The translations under genes were made by a program, and so were the position numbers. The notes under the pieces were generated by a model. The model was not told the origin of the DNA. It saw nothing but the letters and a program-made list of their open reading frames with translations, and searched no databases. From Paenibacillus rhizosphaerae (GTDB lineage: Bacteria; Bacillota; Bacilli; Paenibacillales; Paenibacillaceae), in NCBI RefSeq assembly GCF_014192015.1, contig NZ_JACHXJ010000005.1, positions 186,001 through 250,000 on the forward strand: a stretch of 64,000 bases of DNA. Reading direction: 5' to 3'. Numbering within the stretch: position 1 is the first letter of the stretch; every line of letters begins with the position of its first letter. Below are positions 31,296-39,527 of the stretch, in pieces.

Positions 31296-31381
31296 CCGCC
31301 CCCTAAAAATACCTGGGTAACCACCCCTAACATGTGGGTAATACCTGTATATGGCTGAATCCAAACATCTGGGGTGACACT

Positions 31382-32455
31382 GTGGGAAAAAGAGAGAGGA
31401 TAACCTATCTGGAGCTGCTGAGAGGCCTACTGATCATCGCGGTAGTCGCCATTCATACGACTTCGTTTTCGGTCGCAAAACTGCCGACCGGTTCGGCGTT
31501 ATACCCGCTGTACTATACCGTGAACGTCGGCTGCAACTTCGCCGTTCCGGGATTTCTGTTCCTGAGCGCGCTCCTGCTGTTCTATCATTACGACGGGAGG
31601 CAGCTGAGCTGGCTTTCTTTTTATAAAAAGCGGATCAAGAAAGTCGTGGTTCCCTATCTGTTCTGGTCCTTTTTTTATGCCGCCTATTACACGTACGATC
31701 ACCGGCTCTCGCTGGAGCAGGGCTGGCATCGATTCTGGAACAACCTGCCGCTGGGGAACAATTACGAGCATCTGTATTTCATGGTCATTATCGCGCAGTT
31801 CTACCTGCTGTTTCCGTTGTTTATGCTGCTGCAGAGGGTTCCGGTGCTGAGGCGGCATCCGCTCGTCTTCGGGATCGCCATCCAGTTGGCTGTCTATTTG
31901 TTGAACTATTATGTATGGCATATGGACGAAATCGGTACGTTTATCGGATCGTATATGCTGTATTTATACCTGGGGGCTTTCGCTGCCAAAAAAATGAGGG
32001 AGAAGGGCGTCCAACAAGCCTTTGGCCAAGGCGCGGGCTGGATGTCCGCAGCGTTTATAGCGGCCGCAGCCGTGTATATTGGGCAGAAGTGGCTGCAGAC
32101 CGCCGCTCCCCACTGGGTCCCGCAGCCGTATCTATCGTATGTTAACAAGCTGTCCGAAGCATTATATTTTTCGCTGGCCTGCTTATTCCTGCTGCAGCTG
32201 GCGCGGGGATTCCGCCAAGGAAGCCCGCTGTACAAGGCGCTGTTCTCACTGGGAACGTATTCATACGGCATTTACCTGATGCATCCGTTCTTTCTTCTCC
32301 TGTGGCGGGAATATGTACAGCAGACCGGACCGGTTTCCTATCATCTGCTCGTATGGGCCGGCGGAGCGCTGTCCATCCTGCTGTCGTGGGCGATCGTCAA
32401 GACGGTCTCCCGGACGCCCTTAGCACCGTACATTGTTGGCGAATCCGCGAAATAG
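31382..32455 (+). CDS. Membrane acyltransferase (acyltransferase-3 family)
   Basis: A 357-residue protein with about ten membrane segments and the acyltransferase-3 pattern: RITYLELLRGLLIIAVVAIHTTS at the start (with the conserved catalytic-type His), NVGCNFAVPGFLFLSALLLF, and YKKRIKKVVVPYLFWSFFY. It resembles OafA/WecH-type enzymes that move acetyl or succinyl groups onto surface polymers. The GTG at 31382 follows GGGGTGA; the ATG-less frame upstream to 31334 is not needed. Target glycan unknown. The following peptidoglycan carboxypeptidase hints at envelope work. Confidence 0.8.
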   Translation: MGKRERITYLELLRGLLIIAVVAIHTTSFSVAKLPTGSALYPLYYTVNVGCNFAVPGFLFLSALLLFYHYDGRQLSWLSFYKKRIKKVVVPYLFWSFFYAAYYTYDHRLSLEQGWHRFWNNLPLGNNYEHLYFMVIIAQFYLLFPLFMLLQRVPVLRRHPLVFGIAIQLAVYLLNYYVWHMDEIGTFIGSYMLYLYLGAFAAKKMREKGVQQAFGQGAGWMSAAFIAAAAVYIGQKWLQTAAPHWVPQPYLSYVNKLSEALYFSLACLFLLQLARGFRQGSPLYKALFSLGTYSYGIYLMHPFFLLLWREYVQQTGPVSYHLLVWAGGALSILLSWAIVKTVSRTPLAPYIVGESAK

Positions 32456-32529
32456 TCATAATTTCCCCTATTCATTTCCCAAGCGATCCTCTATTATATT
32501 ACACAGGCATTGAAGGAGGACACGATGAA

Positions 32530-33459
32530 ATGAGAAAGTGGTTTTTCTTGCTCGCGGTCATCGTCATCCTGGTGCTGGTGGGCTTTAGAAGCGTCCAGCA
32601 TCAGATCGGCGGCTCGGGCACAAGGCATGTCAAGACAGAAACGGAACAGGGAGCACCCAAGCAAGACGGGGCTTCGGTGAAACCGGACCAAGAGTCCCCA
32701 ACCAAAGAAGAAAGTCCGTATTTGGACGTCGATTCGAATCAGGTGCATCTGGGCAACCTGCTGCTGGTCAATAAGGATCATCCCGTCGTTTCCGGGGACG
32801 CGGTAAAGAAGGATGTTGTCAATCTGTTTGATCATAAAGAACTGATGGAAGGATACAGCCTGCTGGACGCGCATATTATGCTGTCCGAGGATTTGGCACG
32901 CCATTTTATGACCATGGTGGACGCGGCCAGGAAGGACGGCGTGGATCATTTTCTCATCAGCAGCGGCTACCGCGATTTTGACAAGCAGGAGGAGCTGTAT
33001 AAGGAAAAGGGCTCCAAATATGCCCTTCCGGCTGGTGCCAGCGAGCATAATTTAGGGCTCTCTATGGATATCGGCTCCAGTCTCGAGGAGATGGATAAGG
33101 CCCCGGAAGGCAAGTGGCTGAAGGAGAACGCCTGGAAGTACGGCTTTATTTTGCGTTATCCCGAGGACAAAATCAGCATTACCGGCATCGAATATGAACC
33201 GTGGCACTTCCGTTATGTCGGCCTTCCGCACAGCGCGGTGATGCATGAGAAGAATATGGCGCTGGAAGAATATCTGGACTATGTGAAGCAGCAGGGGAAG
33301 ATCACGGAGACGGTCGAGGGCAAGACCTACGAGATCGCTTATTACCCGTCGGCAGATATGGGAAAAATTGATAAGCCGGCTTCTGCAAACTATGAGATTT
33401 CCGGGGATAATATCGATGGGGTCATTGTTACGACCGAGAAAGAGCAGGCAGTGGAATAG
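32530..33459 (+). CDS. VanY-type D-Ala-D-Ala carboxypeptidase
   Basis: A 309-residue peptidase M15B protein. An N-terminal membrane anchor (about 5-20) is followed by a low-complexity linker and the catalytic domain: SSGYRDFDKQEELY, then GASEHNLGLSMDIG providing the zinc-binding His and Asp, and EPWHFRYVG providing the catalytic Glu and last His. It should trim terminal D-Ala from peptidoglycan stem peptides outside the membrane. ATG 32530 follows GAAGGAGG. A VanY homologue alone does not imply vancomycin resistance; no vanHAX or vanRS is in the window. Confidence 0.88.
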   Translation: MRKWFFLLAVIVILVLVGFRSVQHQIGGSGTRHVKTETEQGAPKQDGASVKPDQESPTKEESPYLDVDSNQVHLGNLLLVNKDHPVVSGDAVKKDVVNLFDHKELMEGYSLLDAHIMLSEDLARHFMTMVDAARKDGVDHFLISSGYRDFDKQEELYKEKGSKYALPAGASEHNLGLSMDIGSSLEEMDKAPEGKWLKENAWKYGFILRYPEDKISITGIEYEPWHFRYVGLPHSAVMHEKNMALEEYLDYVKQQGKITETVEGKTYEIAYYPSADMGKIDKPASANYEISGDNIDGVIVTTEKEQAVE

Positions 33460-33516
33460 GGGATGTAACAATTTGGCTGCTTGACTCTGCCGAAGGCAAA
33501 GGAGTAGGATAGTTGC

Positions 33517-33810
33517 ATGACTATCAAACTAACGTCAAAAGACGATGAGAAACGGGCCAAAATTTTCAAGGCGCTGTCGGAAGTGAAACGGATCGAAATG
33601 ATCCGATATCTGGTTCGGCATCCGGAGCACAAGACATGCGGTGAGGTCGGCGAATCGCTCGGGATGGACAAGTCCAACGTGTCTTATCATCTCAAGATTT
33701 TGTATGAAGCCGAATTGATCCACATTTACCGGAGGGGCCAGAATAAATACGGGCAGCTTAGAGAGGATACGTTTAACGCATTTTTACCGGGTTTCCTGGA
33801 CAGTCTATGA
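33517..33810 (+). CDS. ArsR-family winged-helix regulator
   Basis: A 97-residue regulator with the ArsR fold: KIFKALSEVKRIEMIRYL, CGEVGESLGMDKSNVSYHLKILYEAELI recognition region and an RRGQNKYGQL wing. One cysteine (Cys41) only, so no standard metal site is evident. A possible promoter TTGACT (33481-33486)-18-TAGGAT (33505-33510) would put the transcription start at or next to the ATG, so the mRNA could be leaderless; AAAGGAG lies at 33498-33504. Probable target is the YfmJ-like reductase downstream, before which lies AGTTTTAAAACT (33849-33860). Confidence 0.82.
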   Translation: MTIKLTSKDDEKRAKIFKALSEVKRIEMIRYLVRHPEHKTCGEVGESLGMDKSNVSYHLKILYEAELIHIYRRGQNKYGQLREDTFNAFLPGFLDSL

Positions 33811-33848
33811 TTGGGCGGGAAACCTCTCTTTATTCCTTGTAATTTGAA

Positions 33849-33860
33849 AGTTTTAAAACT
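33849..33860. promoter_or_regulatory. 12-bp perfect palindrome before the reductase gene
   Basis: AGTTTTAAAACT between the ArsR gene and the YfmJ-like gene; a candidate operator for the adjacent ArsR regulator. Position is right but specificity is unproven. Confidence 0.35.
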
Positions 33861-33980
33861 ATCTGAAGAGATCAGAAAGGTACGCCGATAGACGTTTTTC
33901 TTATTCAAATTCGATTGTTTTAAGGTGTGTAGTCATCGCCTTTTGATCCCAATTCTAAACGATGGAGATGTGAATATTGT

Positions 33981-35000
33981 ATGGTACAACAATTAATGAA
34001 CCGTTCAATTTTGTTACAATCGCGCCCGGTGGGCATGCCGGGACCCGAAAACTTTGAGTTCCGCGAAGGGAGCATCCAGGAGCCGCAGGAAGGGCAGGCC
34101 GTCATCCGCACGCTGTACCTGTCGGTCGACCCTTATATGCGGGGAAGAATGAGCGACGCGAAGTCGTATATCGAGCCGTTCAAGCTGAATGAGGTCATTT
34201 CCGGCGGGATCGTCGGCGAAGTGGTGGAATCGAAGTCCGATGCCCTGCAGCCGGGGGACAAGGTGATTGGCATGCTGGGCTGGCGGCTGTACAACACGGT
34301 TGATGCCGGCAGCGTCCGCAAGCTCGATCCGTCGATCGCGCCGTTGTCCGCTTATTTGAGCGTGCTGGGCCTGACCGGATTGACGGCGTATTTCGGTCTG
34401 CTGGACATCGGCAAGCCGAAGGAAGGAGAAACGGTCGTCGTCTCGGGAGCGGCCGGTTCCGTCGGCATGTTCGTGGGCCAGATCGCCAAAATACAGGGCA
34501 CCCGCGTCGTCGGTATTGCCGGTACGGATGAGAAATGCGAGTACCTGGTCCGCGAGCTCGGCTTTGATGCGGCGGTGAACTATAAATCAGACCATTTCCA
34601 AGAGGAGCTGGCAGAAGCATGTCCGAACGGGGTCGACGTGTATTTTGACAATGTCGGCGGCCGGGTATCGGATGCGGTCATGAACCTGCTGAACGACTAT
34701 GCCCGGATTCCGCTGTGCGGTGCGATTTCGTCCTACAACAGCACGGAGGATGTAGGTCCGAGAATTTTGTCCAAGCTGATCAAGACCCGCTCGATGATCA
34801 AAGGTTTTGTGCTCAGCGACTATGCTTCCCGCCAAGCCGAAGGTTTGCAGCAGCTGGGACAGTGGCTGGCCGAAGGCAAGCTGAAATACGAAGAAACGAT
34901 CGTTGAAGGCTTTGACCATGTCATCGACGCTTTCCTGCAGCTATTCCAGGGTACGAATCTCGGCAAAATGTTAGTCAAAGTCAGCGAGCCGCAAGCCTAA
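33981..35000 (+). CDS. NADP-dependent medium-chain reductase (YfmJ / leukotriene B4 dehydrogenase-like)
   Basis: A 339-residue zinc-free medium-chain dehydrogenase. LSVDPYMRGRMSD (about 48-60), GGIVGEVVESKSDALQPGDKV and the NADP loop VVVSGAAGSVGMFVGQIAKIQG (about 153-174) place it with YfmJ/CurA-type enone and alkenal reductases. It should reduce alpha,beta-unsaturated carbonyl compounds in the cytosol. ATG 33981 follows GGAGATG at moderate spacing. A regulator gene immediately upstream suggests inducible electrophile detoxification. Confidence 0.88.
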   Translation: MVQQLMNRSILLQSRPVGMPGPENFEFREGSIQEPQEGQAVIRTLYLSVDPYMRGRMSDAKSYIEPFKLNEVISGGIVGEVVESKSDALQPGDKVIGMLGWRLYNTVDAGSVRKLDPSIAPLSAYLSVLGLTGLTAYFGLLDIGKPKEGETVVVSGAAGSVGMFVGQIAKIQGTRVVGIAGTDEKCEYLVRELGFDAAVNYKSDHFQEELAEACPNGVDVYFDNVGGRVSDAVMNLLNDYARIPLCGAISSYNSTEDVGPRILSKLIKTRSMIKGFVLSDYASRQAEGLQQLGQWLAEGKLKYEETIVEGFDHVIDAFLQLFQGTNLGKMLVKVSEPQA

Positions 35001-35034
35001 AAAAGTACGCGGCGAAAAAACATCTTGATCTGGT

Positions 35035-35160
35035 ATGCATTTCATACGTTATGATCAATACAGGGAACGGCCGGAGGCCGCCGGCGTTACGGCTGTCATC
35101 GCGGGCGTGACGGGGACTCTCTTGGCGCTGTTCCTTGTCTGTTATGTAAAAAAGGATTAG
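35035..35160 (+). CDS. Possible small membrane protein
   Basis: A 41-residue ORF with a charged start (about 1-14) and one hydrophobic span (about 15-37) ending in VKKD. It has no clear ribosome binding site and its TAG lies in the stem of the following terminator. The hydrophobic pattern is more than random GC-rich sequence usually gives, but it may be chance. Confidence 0.3.
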   Translation: MHFIRYDQYRERPEAAGVTAVIAGVTGTLLALFLVCYVKKD

Positions 35161-35186
35161 CGCGGTTATCGCTCTAATCCTTTTTT
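35148..35186. terminator. Bidirectional terminator
   Basis: AAAAAAGGATTAG (35148-35160) and CTAATCCTTTTTT (35174-35186), loop of 13 nt. It serves convergent genes on both sides. Confidence 0.88.
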
Positions 35187-35208
35187 GGTCTTCAATGTAT
35201 GCCGCGGC

Positions 35209-35436
35209 TTACGCGCGGATATAGAATAAAAACTCCTGGCCGTTCCGGACGGGATCCTGTTCCAGCGCATAGCCGTGCTTCACGACTTCCTCCGGTACGT
35301 TGCGGAAGGAAGAAGGGCAGTCGGTAATGACCTGCAGCAGCTGGCCTTTCTTCAGGTCACGCAGCGTTTCCAGCGTGTAAATGACCGGATACGGGCAGGA
35401 TTCCCCGCGGAGATCGAGCGTAAAATCAATGGACAT
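35209..35436 (-). CDS. TusA/YeeD-family sulfur carrier protein
   Basis: A 75-residue TusA-like protein. LDLRGESCPYPVIYTLETL contains the conserved Cys-Pro (CPYP) whose cysteine carries persulfide sulfur. ATG 35436 follows AAAGGGG and lies inside the last codons of the YeeE-like transporter gene, an 11-nt overlap that indicates coupling. In the YeeE-YeeD system the pair imports thiosulfate and passes its sulfur on. Here that role, or selenium-related use, is inferred from the pairing. Confidence 0.85.
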   Translation of the reverse strand: MSIDFTLDLRGESCPYPVIYTLETLRDLKKGQLLQVITDCPSSFRNVPEEVVKHGYALEQDPVRNGQEFLFYIRA

Positions 35437-36634
35437 GTTTCGTTTCCCCTTTCTTAAAGCCGATGCCAAACCGGTAGTTTTTTTGCCAGTACACGGCAAT
35501 GCCAAAACCGACCGCCAGCAGAGCCAGCGTCAGAAGGATCGCCCCGGCCGGTCCCATCGCCGTAATGAGGTTGATTGGTTTGCCGGGCTTCACGATGGCA
35601 TTGAAAATGCCGAGGTGGTCCCAGGCGTATGCCAAAGCGGTGGCTCCCGCAATGTTGCCGATGAATACAGGCAGGAATACTACTTGGCCTTCCATCAGAC
35701 GGTACATCATGCCGGTTTCGCAGCCGCCGGCCATGACGATGCCGATGCCGAACAGGATGCCGCCGATCAGCGTGCTCGGCGCGGCAATCTTCGTAATCGG
35801 ATCCATTCCGTTTACCAGAATAATGATCAGCGTGGCGACGGAGCTGACGGCCATCCCGACAAAGATCGCCTTCGTCATGGCCGCCCGTCCGCTGATCCAG
35901 AGATCGCGGAACGCGGACGTAAAGCAAATCTGTCCCCGCTCAATCAGAATACCGAAGGCGGCCCCGAACAAAGCGGCCGTGCCCAGCATCGTTTTGCCTG
36001 CCGCATAGAAATAGACGACCAGAGCCGCATATGCGAGTGCCAGAAGGGCACCGACGTAGGGCTGAATCTTCTTGCGGGCCGCGGAAGGAGCGGCGGCATT
36101 TCCCTTCAGAAGGGTGGGCTTCCCCTTCCACCACGAGGTATTCACCAGCTTGGTCCCGAAGTATGTACCGATTGCGGTAGCTGCAATGAAAATCCAGGAG
36201 TGGAGGGAAAACTGCGGCACGCCTGTGAAAAATGCCGCCAGATTGCAGCCGAGGGCCAGCCTCGCTCCGAAGCCGGCTACAAAACCTCCGGCCAGCCCCT
36301 GAAACAGCCGGCGTTTCTGCCGCGGCACCCTGATCTTGAAGCTGTTGCTGAGCAGAATCATGATCAGCGCGCCAATGAACATACCCCATACGATCCATCC
36401 GTCGGTCCGGGTCAGCGTGGTTCCGTTCATATGGATCAGCTGAAAGTAGGCCCAGTCCGAAATATCCACACCGAACCATTCCAGAAGATGTCCGCCCAGA
36501 CGGGTAAACTCTCCGGTGACGGCCCAGACGGTGCCGGTGATGCCAAAATACAATGCGCTTAAAATACCGGCCAGCGCCATGGCCAAATAAGGGCTCCAAT
36601 AGCGGTTAAACACTTTGTCGTACACCTGCTTCAT
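35426..36634 (-). CDS. YeeE/YedE-family sulfur (thiosulfate) transporter
   Basis: A 402-residue integral membrane protein with about ten segments. Conserved cysteine-containing segments LALGCNLAAFFTG (about 125-137), IERGQICFTSAF (about 232-243) and VMAGGCETGMMYR (about 295-307) match the YeeE fold, where cysteines relay thiosulfate through the membrane. It is followed by the TusA-like gene. ATG 36634 follows AAAGGAA. Substrate could be thiosulfate or another sulfur species; no assimilation genes adjoin it. Confidence 0.85.
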   Translation of the reverse strand: MKQVYDKVFNRYWSPYLAMALAGILSALYFGITGTVWAVTGEFTRLGGHLLEWFGVDISDWAYFQLIHMNGTTLTRTDGWIVWGMFIGALIMILLSNSFKIRVPRQKRRLFQGLAGGFVAGFGARLALGCNLAAFFTGVPQFSLHSWIFIAATAIGTYFGTKLVNTSWWKGKPTLLKGNAAAPSAARKKIQPYVGALLALAYAALVVYFYAAGKTMLGTAALFGAAFGILIERGQICFTSAFRDLWISGRAAMTKAIFVGMAVSSVATLIIILVNGMDPITKIAAPSTLIGGILFGIGIVMAGGCETGMMYRLMEGQVVFLPVFIGNIAGATALAYAWDHLGIFNAIVKPGKPINLITAMGPAGAILLTLALLAVGFGIAVYWQKNYRFGIGFKKGETKHVH

Positions 36635-36659
36635 TCTCGTCCAACATTTCCTTTCCGAA

Positions 36660-36680
36660 CAGTCCTGATCTAGGGGACTG
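36660..36680. promoter_or_regulatory. Inverted repeat upstream of the YeeE-like gene
   Basis: CAGTCC (36660-36665), 9 nt, GGACTG (36675-36680), about 25 bp before the start codon on the minus strand. Either a leader hairpin or an operator. Confidence 0.35.
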
Positions 36681-36861
36681 CTGAACTCATTTTATTGGCC
36701 CTCCCAATGGTTTCCTTGCATTCCATAAGGATGCCATTCTATTCTACAACAACGGGCCGAAATGAGAAGAGGGTTTTTCGCGCCGGGCCCTGCCCATGGA
36801 GTTCGGGGAAAGATGTGGTACAATGGCTCTAGTCAAACAAAGATTGGAGATGATTTCGCCC

Positions 36862-37140
36862 ATGAACAAGCCGCTCAAACAACAAGAGCTGATTTCATAT
36901 ATTGCCGAGGAAACACAAGCCGACCGGGATAGCATTGCGCTCGTTCTGAAGCATGAGGAAGCCTATATTAACAACGCCAAAGCCGATGTGAAAGGCGAGG
37001 TGGAGATCGACATGGATGATTTGGTCGATTATGTGCTGAACCGCCGCGATATCAAGCTGGATGAGATGACCGTGGAAGCCATTTTGGAGGCGGAAATGGA
37101 CTTTTTGATGGATCAGGGATTGGCCAGTTACGAGGACTAG
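36862..37140 (+). CDS. Small acidic protein of unknown function
   Basis: A 92-residue, strongly acidic, mostly helical protein with no cysteine and no membrane segment. I do not recognise it. The frame upstream (to 36796) reads like leader sequence; ATG 36862 starts MNKPLKQQELISYIAEE. GGAGATG lies upstream at loose spacing. A long-loop terminator follows. Composition and length suggest a conserved cytosolic small protein of Paenibacillaceae, function unknown. Confidence 0.6.
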   Translation: MNKPLKQQELISYIAEETQADRDSIALVLKHEEAYINNAKADVKGEVEIDMDDLVDYVLNRRDIKLDEMTVEAILEAEMDFLMDQGLASYED

Positions 37141-37166
37141 GGCAGCCGGTTCATGCCAACAGACAG

Positions 37167-37252
37167 AAAAACCGCTCCGAGCGTTTGTACAGCATCCCCA
37201 ATGGTAGATTGTATCTGAGGGTGGGTGCCGTCTCGTTCGGGGCGGTTTTTTT
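37167..37252. terminator. Long-loop bidirectional terminator
   Basis: AAAAACCGCTCCGAGCG (37167-37183) pairs with 37234-37252, with two G-U pairs and a 50-nt loop. T-run on the right, A-run on the left; separates the small acidic protein gene and the gerA operon. Confidence 0.65.
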
Positions 37253-37300
37253 GGTGCATTCTCACGATTGTTGACGCAAGCACGGTGGTACCAGTCCGCA

Positions 37301-38425
37301 TTAGTGCAGCATTTTGCCGTAATCCCGGATTTTGACGTCGACGTGCACGCTGATATCCGCTTTGGAAAATACCTCTTCCCACTTCAGCTGCTTCCATACG
37401 CTGTGGGGAATCGAGTTGCGGACATACTGCCCGATCCCCATTGGGTCGGATTTTTTCTCCTGCATGTGGTCGATCAGCTTCTGGCACTTCCGGTTAATGG
37501 TTTGTTCCAGCTCCGCCTCCAGCTTTCGCTGATCGGACGGCTTTTTCATGTCGAGCTCTCCGATATATTCCAGCAGTGAGCCCGACAGCTTGATGCGGAG
37601 GGCAACCTGAATTGGCCTGCCCTCGCGGATGCCCCGGGTCGAGAGCACCTTGATTTTCCGTTTGCTGGACAGGTATTCCAGCGTTGCCTGCTCTTCCAGG
37701 TCTCGCTCCGATTGGATGCTGACGTTTAAGTCGCCGGCACGAACCCCATGATGGAGCAGGGCGAAAAACATTCGGTCTTCCGCTTCGATTTTCCCGACAT
37801 ATTGGTCATTTTTGAACAGTGCGATGCCGTCAACGGACAGAGACTCCTTCTCTTCCTTTAAGATCGTGGCGACCGGATCAATGCCGTCGTCATAGTAGTC
37901 TCTGGTGAATGTATACAAGGAGGTGTCCGGGATTTCGCCGGCTTTGGCCTCGGTCCGGATCAGCGTGTCGATATATTCCCCGGCGGTGGGGCCTTGGGGA
38001 TAGTCGTTGCGAATCAGGATGTGATGCGGGTCGGATTCCGACACGATAATATGCAGGCGCGAACCGATGGACGGGTCCCGGGTCAGCGTGTCCATATTGC
38101 TCCAAACGCCTCTTCTTGCCAGCCTCTCGCCGAATACGACCTGGCGCAGCTGTCCGTTGACCAGGCGGCGGTTGTTATGCCGATTGAAGATCATTTTGGC
38201 CTTTTTCCCTGATTCCGCCATGGTGGAGTAGACAATCGCGTCCTCGTGGTTGGACTTCGGGATGCTGACGGTTACCCTTAATTTCGTGTTCTCACCTTCA
38301 CCGGATAAGTCATAGGCGATCGTCCGGACGAACCCCGCCCTTTCGATAATATGCTGGTCGGTGCATCCCGTGAGCAGCAGGATAACGGCAGTCATCATCA
38401 TCAGCAGGCGCTTGTTAATGTTCAT
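37301..38425 (-). CDS. GerAC-type spore germination lipoprotein
   Basis: A 374-residue Ger(x)C protein, the third subunit of a germinant receptor. The N terminus is a signal peptide with lipobox LLTGC (Cys21), giving a lipoprotein on the outer face of the inner spore membrane. RAGFVRTIAYDL and the C-terminal GIGQYVRNSIPHSVWKQLKWEEVF are family features. Its start overlaps the end of the gerAB-type gene by 11 nt. It completes an AA-AB-AC operon and should be made in the forespore. Confidence 0.9.
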   Translation of the reverse strand: MNINKRLLMMMTAVILLLTGCTDQHIIERAGFVRTIAYDLSGEGENTKLRVTVSIPKSNHEDAIVYSTMAESGKKAKMIFNRHNNRRLVNGQLRQVVFGERLARRGVWSNMDTLTRDPSIGSRLHIIVSESDPHHILIRNDYPQGPTAGEYIDTLIRTEAKAGEIPDTSLYTFTRDYYDDGIDPVATILKEEKESLSVDGIALFKNDQYVGKIEAEDRMFFALLHHGVRAGDLNVSIQSERDLEEQATLEYLSSKRKIKVLSTRGIREGRPIQVALRIKLSGSLLEYIGELDMKKPSDQRKLEAELEQTINRKCQKLIDHMQEKKSDPMGIGQYVRNSIPHSVWKQLKWEEVFSKADISVHVDVKIRDYGKMLH

Positions 38426-39512
38426 GACTGTTCATCCTTTCCCGAAGCTTTTGAAACAGGAGCACCAGGATCAGCAGCATAGGCAGAATAAAGGCAATGC
38501 CGATCTCGGTAAAAAGCACGCGCCGGAGCTGATATTCCGACTGGGACAAATACCTGGAGTAGAACCCGACGATAAATACCCCGAGCACGATGAAAAACTC
38601 GAGGCGCTTTGGGCGGGTCTTGGGAAAGATCCGCTTGATCATGGACAGGGACGCAAACGAAAACATCGTGGTCGACACCAGATTGCCGAATACGAATATG
38701 ACGAACACCAGATTTTCCACCCGGTTAATAAACGGCATTTCAATAAAGTCGAGCATATCGATGATCGGGTACAGCAGGGATTGAAGCTGCTGGAAGCTGA
38801 AGAAGCCAAACGCCGTCAGCAGGACGATGACCTGAGCCAATGCGGTCAGCAAATGCCCGTACAGAACTCCCTTGAACAGTTTGCTCTTCTTGTTGACATA
38901 AGGGAATAAAAAGATGCACAGCTCATAACCAATAAAGGAGGTATACACCTCGGCCCAATTGTGAAGAACCTGGCCCCCGGCGGGATCTTCAAAAAAATAA
39001 GACGTTAGGCGGACCAGCTTCCACTCGCGCGCCTGGTAAGACGTCAGCAGCAAGGTCCACCAAGTCAAAAAAGCAAACACTGTGGCTGCTTTGCTGATGT
39101 TATACACATGCTTGATGAGCAGGAAATACACCATGACGCAGAACAGCAGAAAGATAAATGTTACATTGGATGTCTGGAACGAAATCATCTGGAAGATCAG
39201 AAAGAAGTTTTTTCCGACAAAGGCAGCGACCAAGATATAAAACATGGCTAGTCCTACATATACCGGGTAGAGAATCCATTTGGAAAGGGACTTCTCCAGA
39301 ATGTCGAACATGGACCTTCCCTTCCCCATGCGATAGACGGCCCAATACAGGAGAATATTGCAGGTGGACACCAAGGCAAGAATGATATATCCCACCCAGC
39401 CGTTAGTCCCCATATTCTCCGCCACCAGCCGCGGGAGGGCGAACAAGACGATGTTATTCTCGATCATATAGATCAAGGTCGCAATATGAAAAGCGCTCAA
39501 TTTTTCGTTCAC
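38415..39512 (-). CDS. GerAB-type endospore germination permease
   Basis: A 365-residue APC-fold protein with ten predicted membrane segments, the B subunit of the germinant receptor, thought to bind the amino acid germinant. KLSAFHIATLIYMIENNIVLFALP at the N terminus and NFEW-like helix regions are typical of the spore germination permease family. It lies 15 nt downstream of the A subunit gene and overlaps the C subunit gene. Confidence 0.9.
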   Translation of the reverse strand: MNEKLSAFHIATLIYMIENNIVLFALPRLVAENMGTNGWVGYIILALVSTCNILLYWAVYRMGKGRSMFDILEKSLSKWILYPVYVGLAMFYILVAAFVGKNFFLIFQMISFQTSNVTFIFLLFCVMVYFLLIKHVYNISKAATVFAFLTWWTLLLTSYQAREWKLVRLTSYFFEDPAGGQVLHNWAEVYTSFIGYELCIFLFPYVNKKSKLFKGVLYGHLLTALAQVIVLLTAFGFFSFQQLQSLLYPIIDMLDFIEMPFINRVENLVFVIFVFGNLVSTTMFSFASLSMIKRIFPKTRPKRLEFFIVLGVFIVGFYSRYLSQSEYQLRRVLFTEIGIAFILPMLLILVLLFQKLRERMNSHEH

Positions 39513-39527
39513 AGTCCATCACCGCCG

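Noticed and set aside
32302..32529. Upstream extension of the VanY-like frame
   Set aside because: It overlaps the acyltransferase gene; a strong GAAGGAGG precedes the ATG at 32530, which begins a membrane anchor.
32530..33459. Part of a vancomycin resistance cluster
   Set aside because: No vanH, ligase, vanX or VanRS genes are near; stand-alone VanY-like carboxypeptidases are common.
35381..36562. 393-codon + strand frame over the YeeE-like gene
   Set aside because: Shadow of the transporter gene in GC-rich DNA; charged, Gln/Arg-rich composition and no ribosome binding site.
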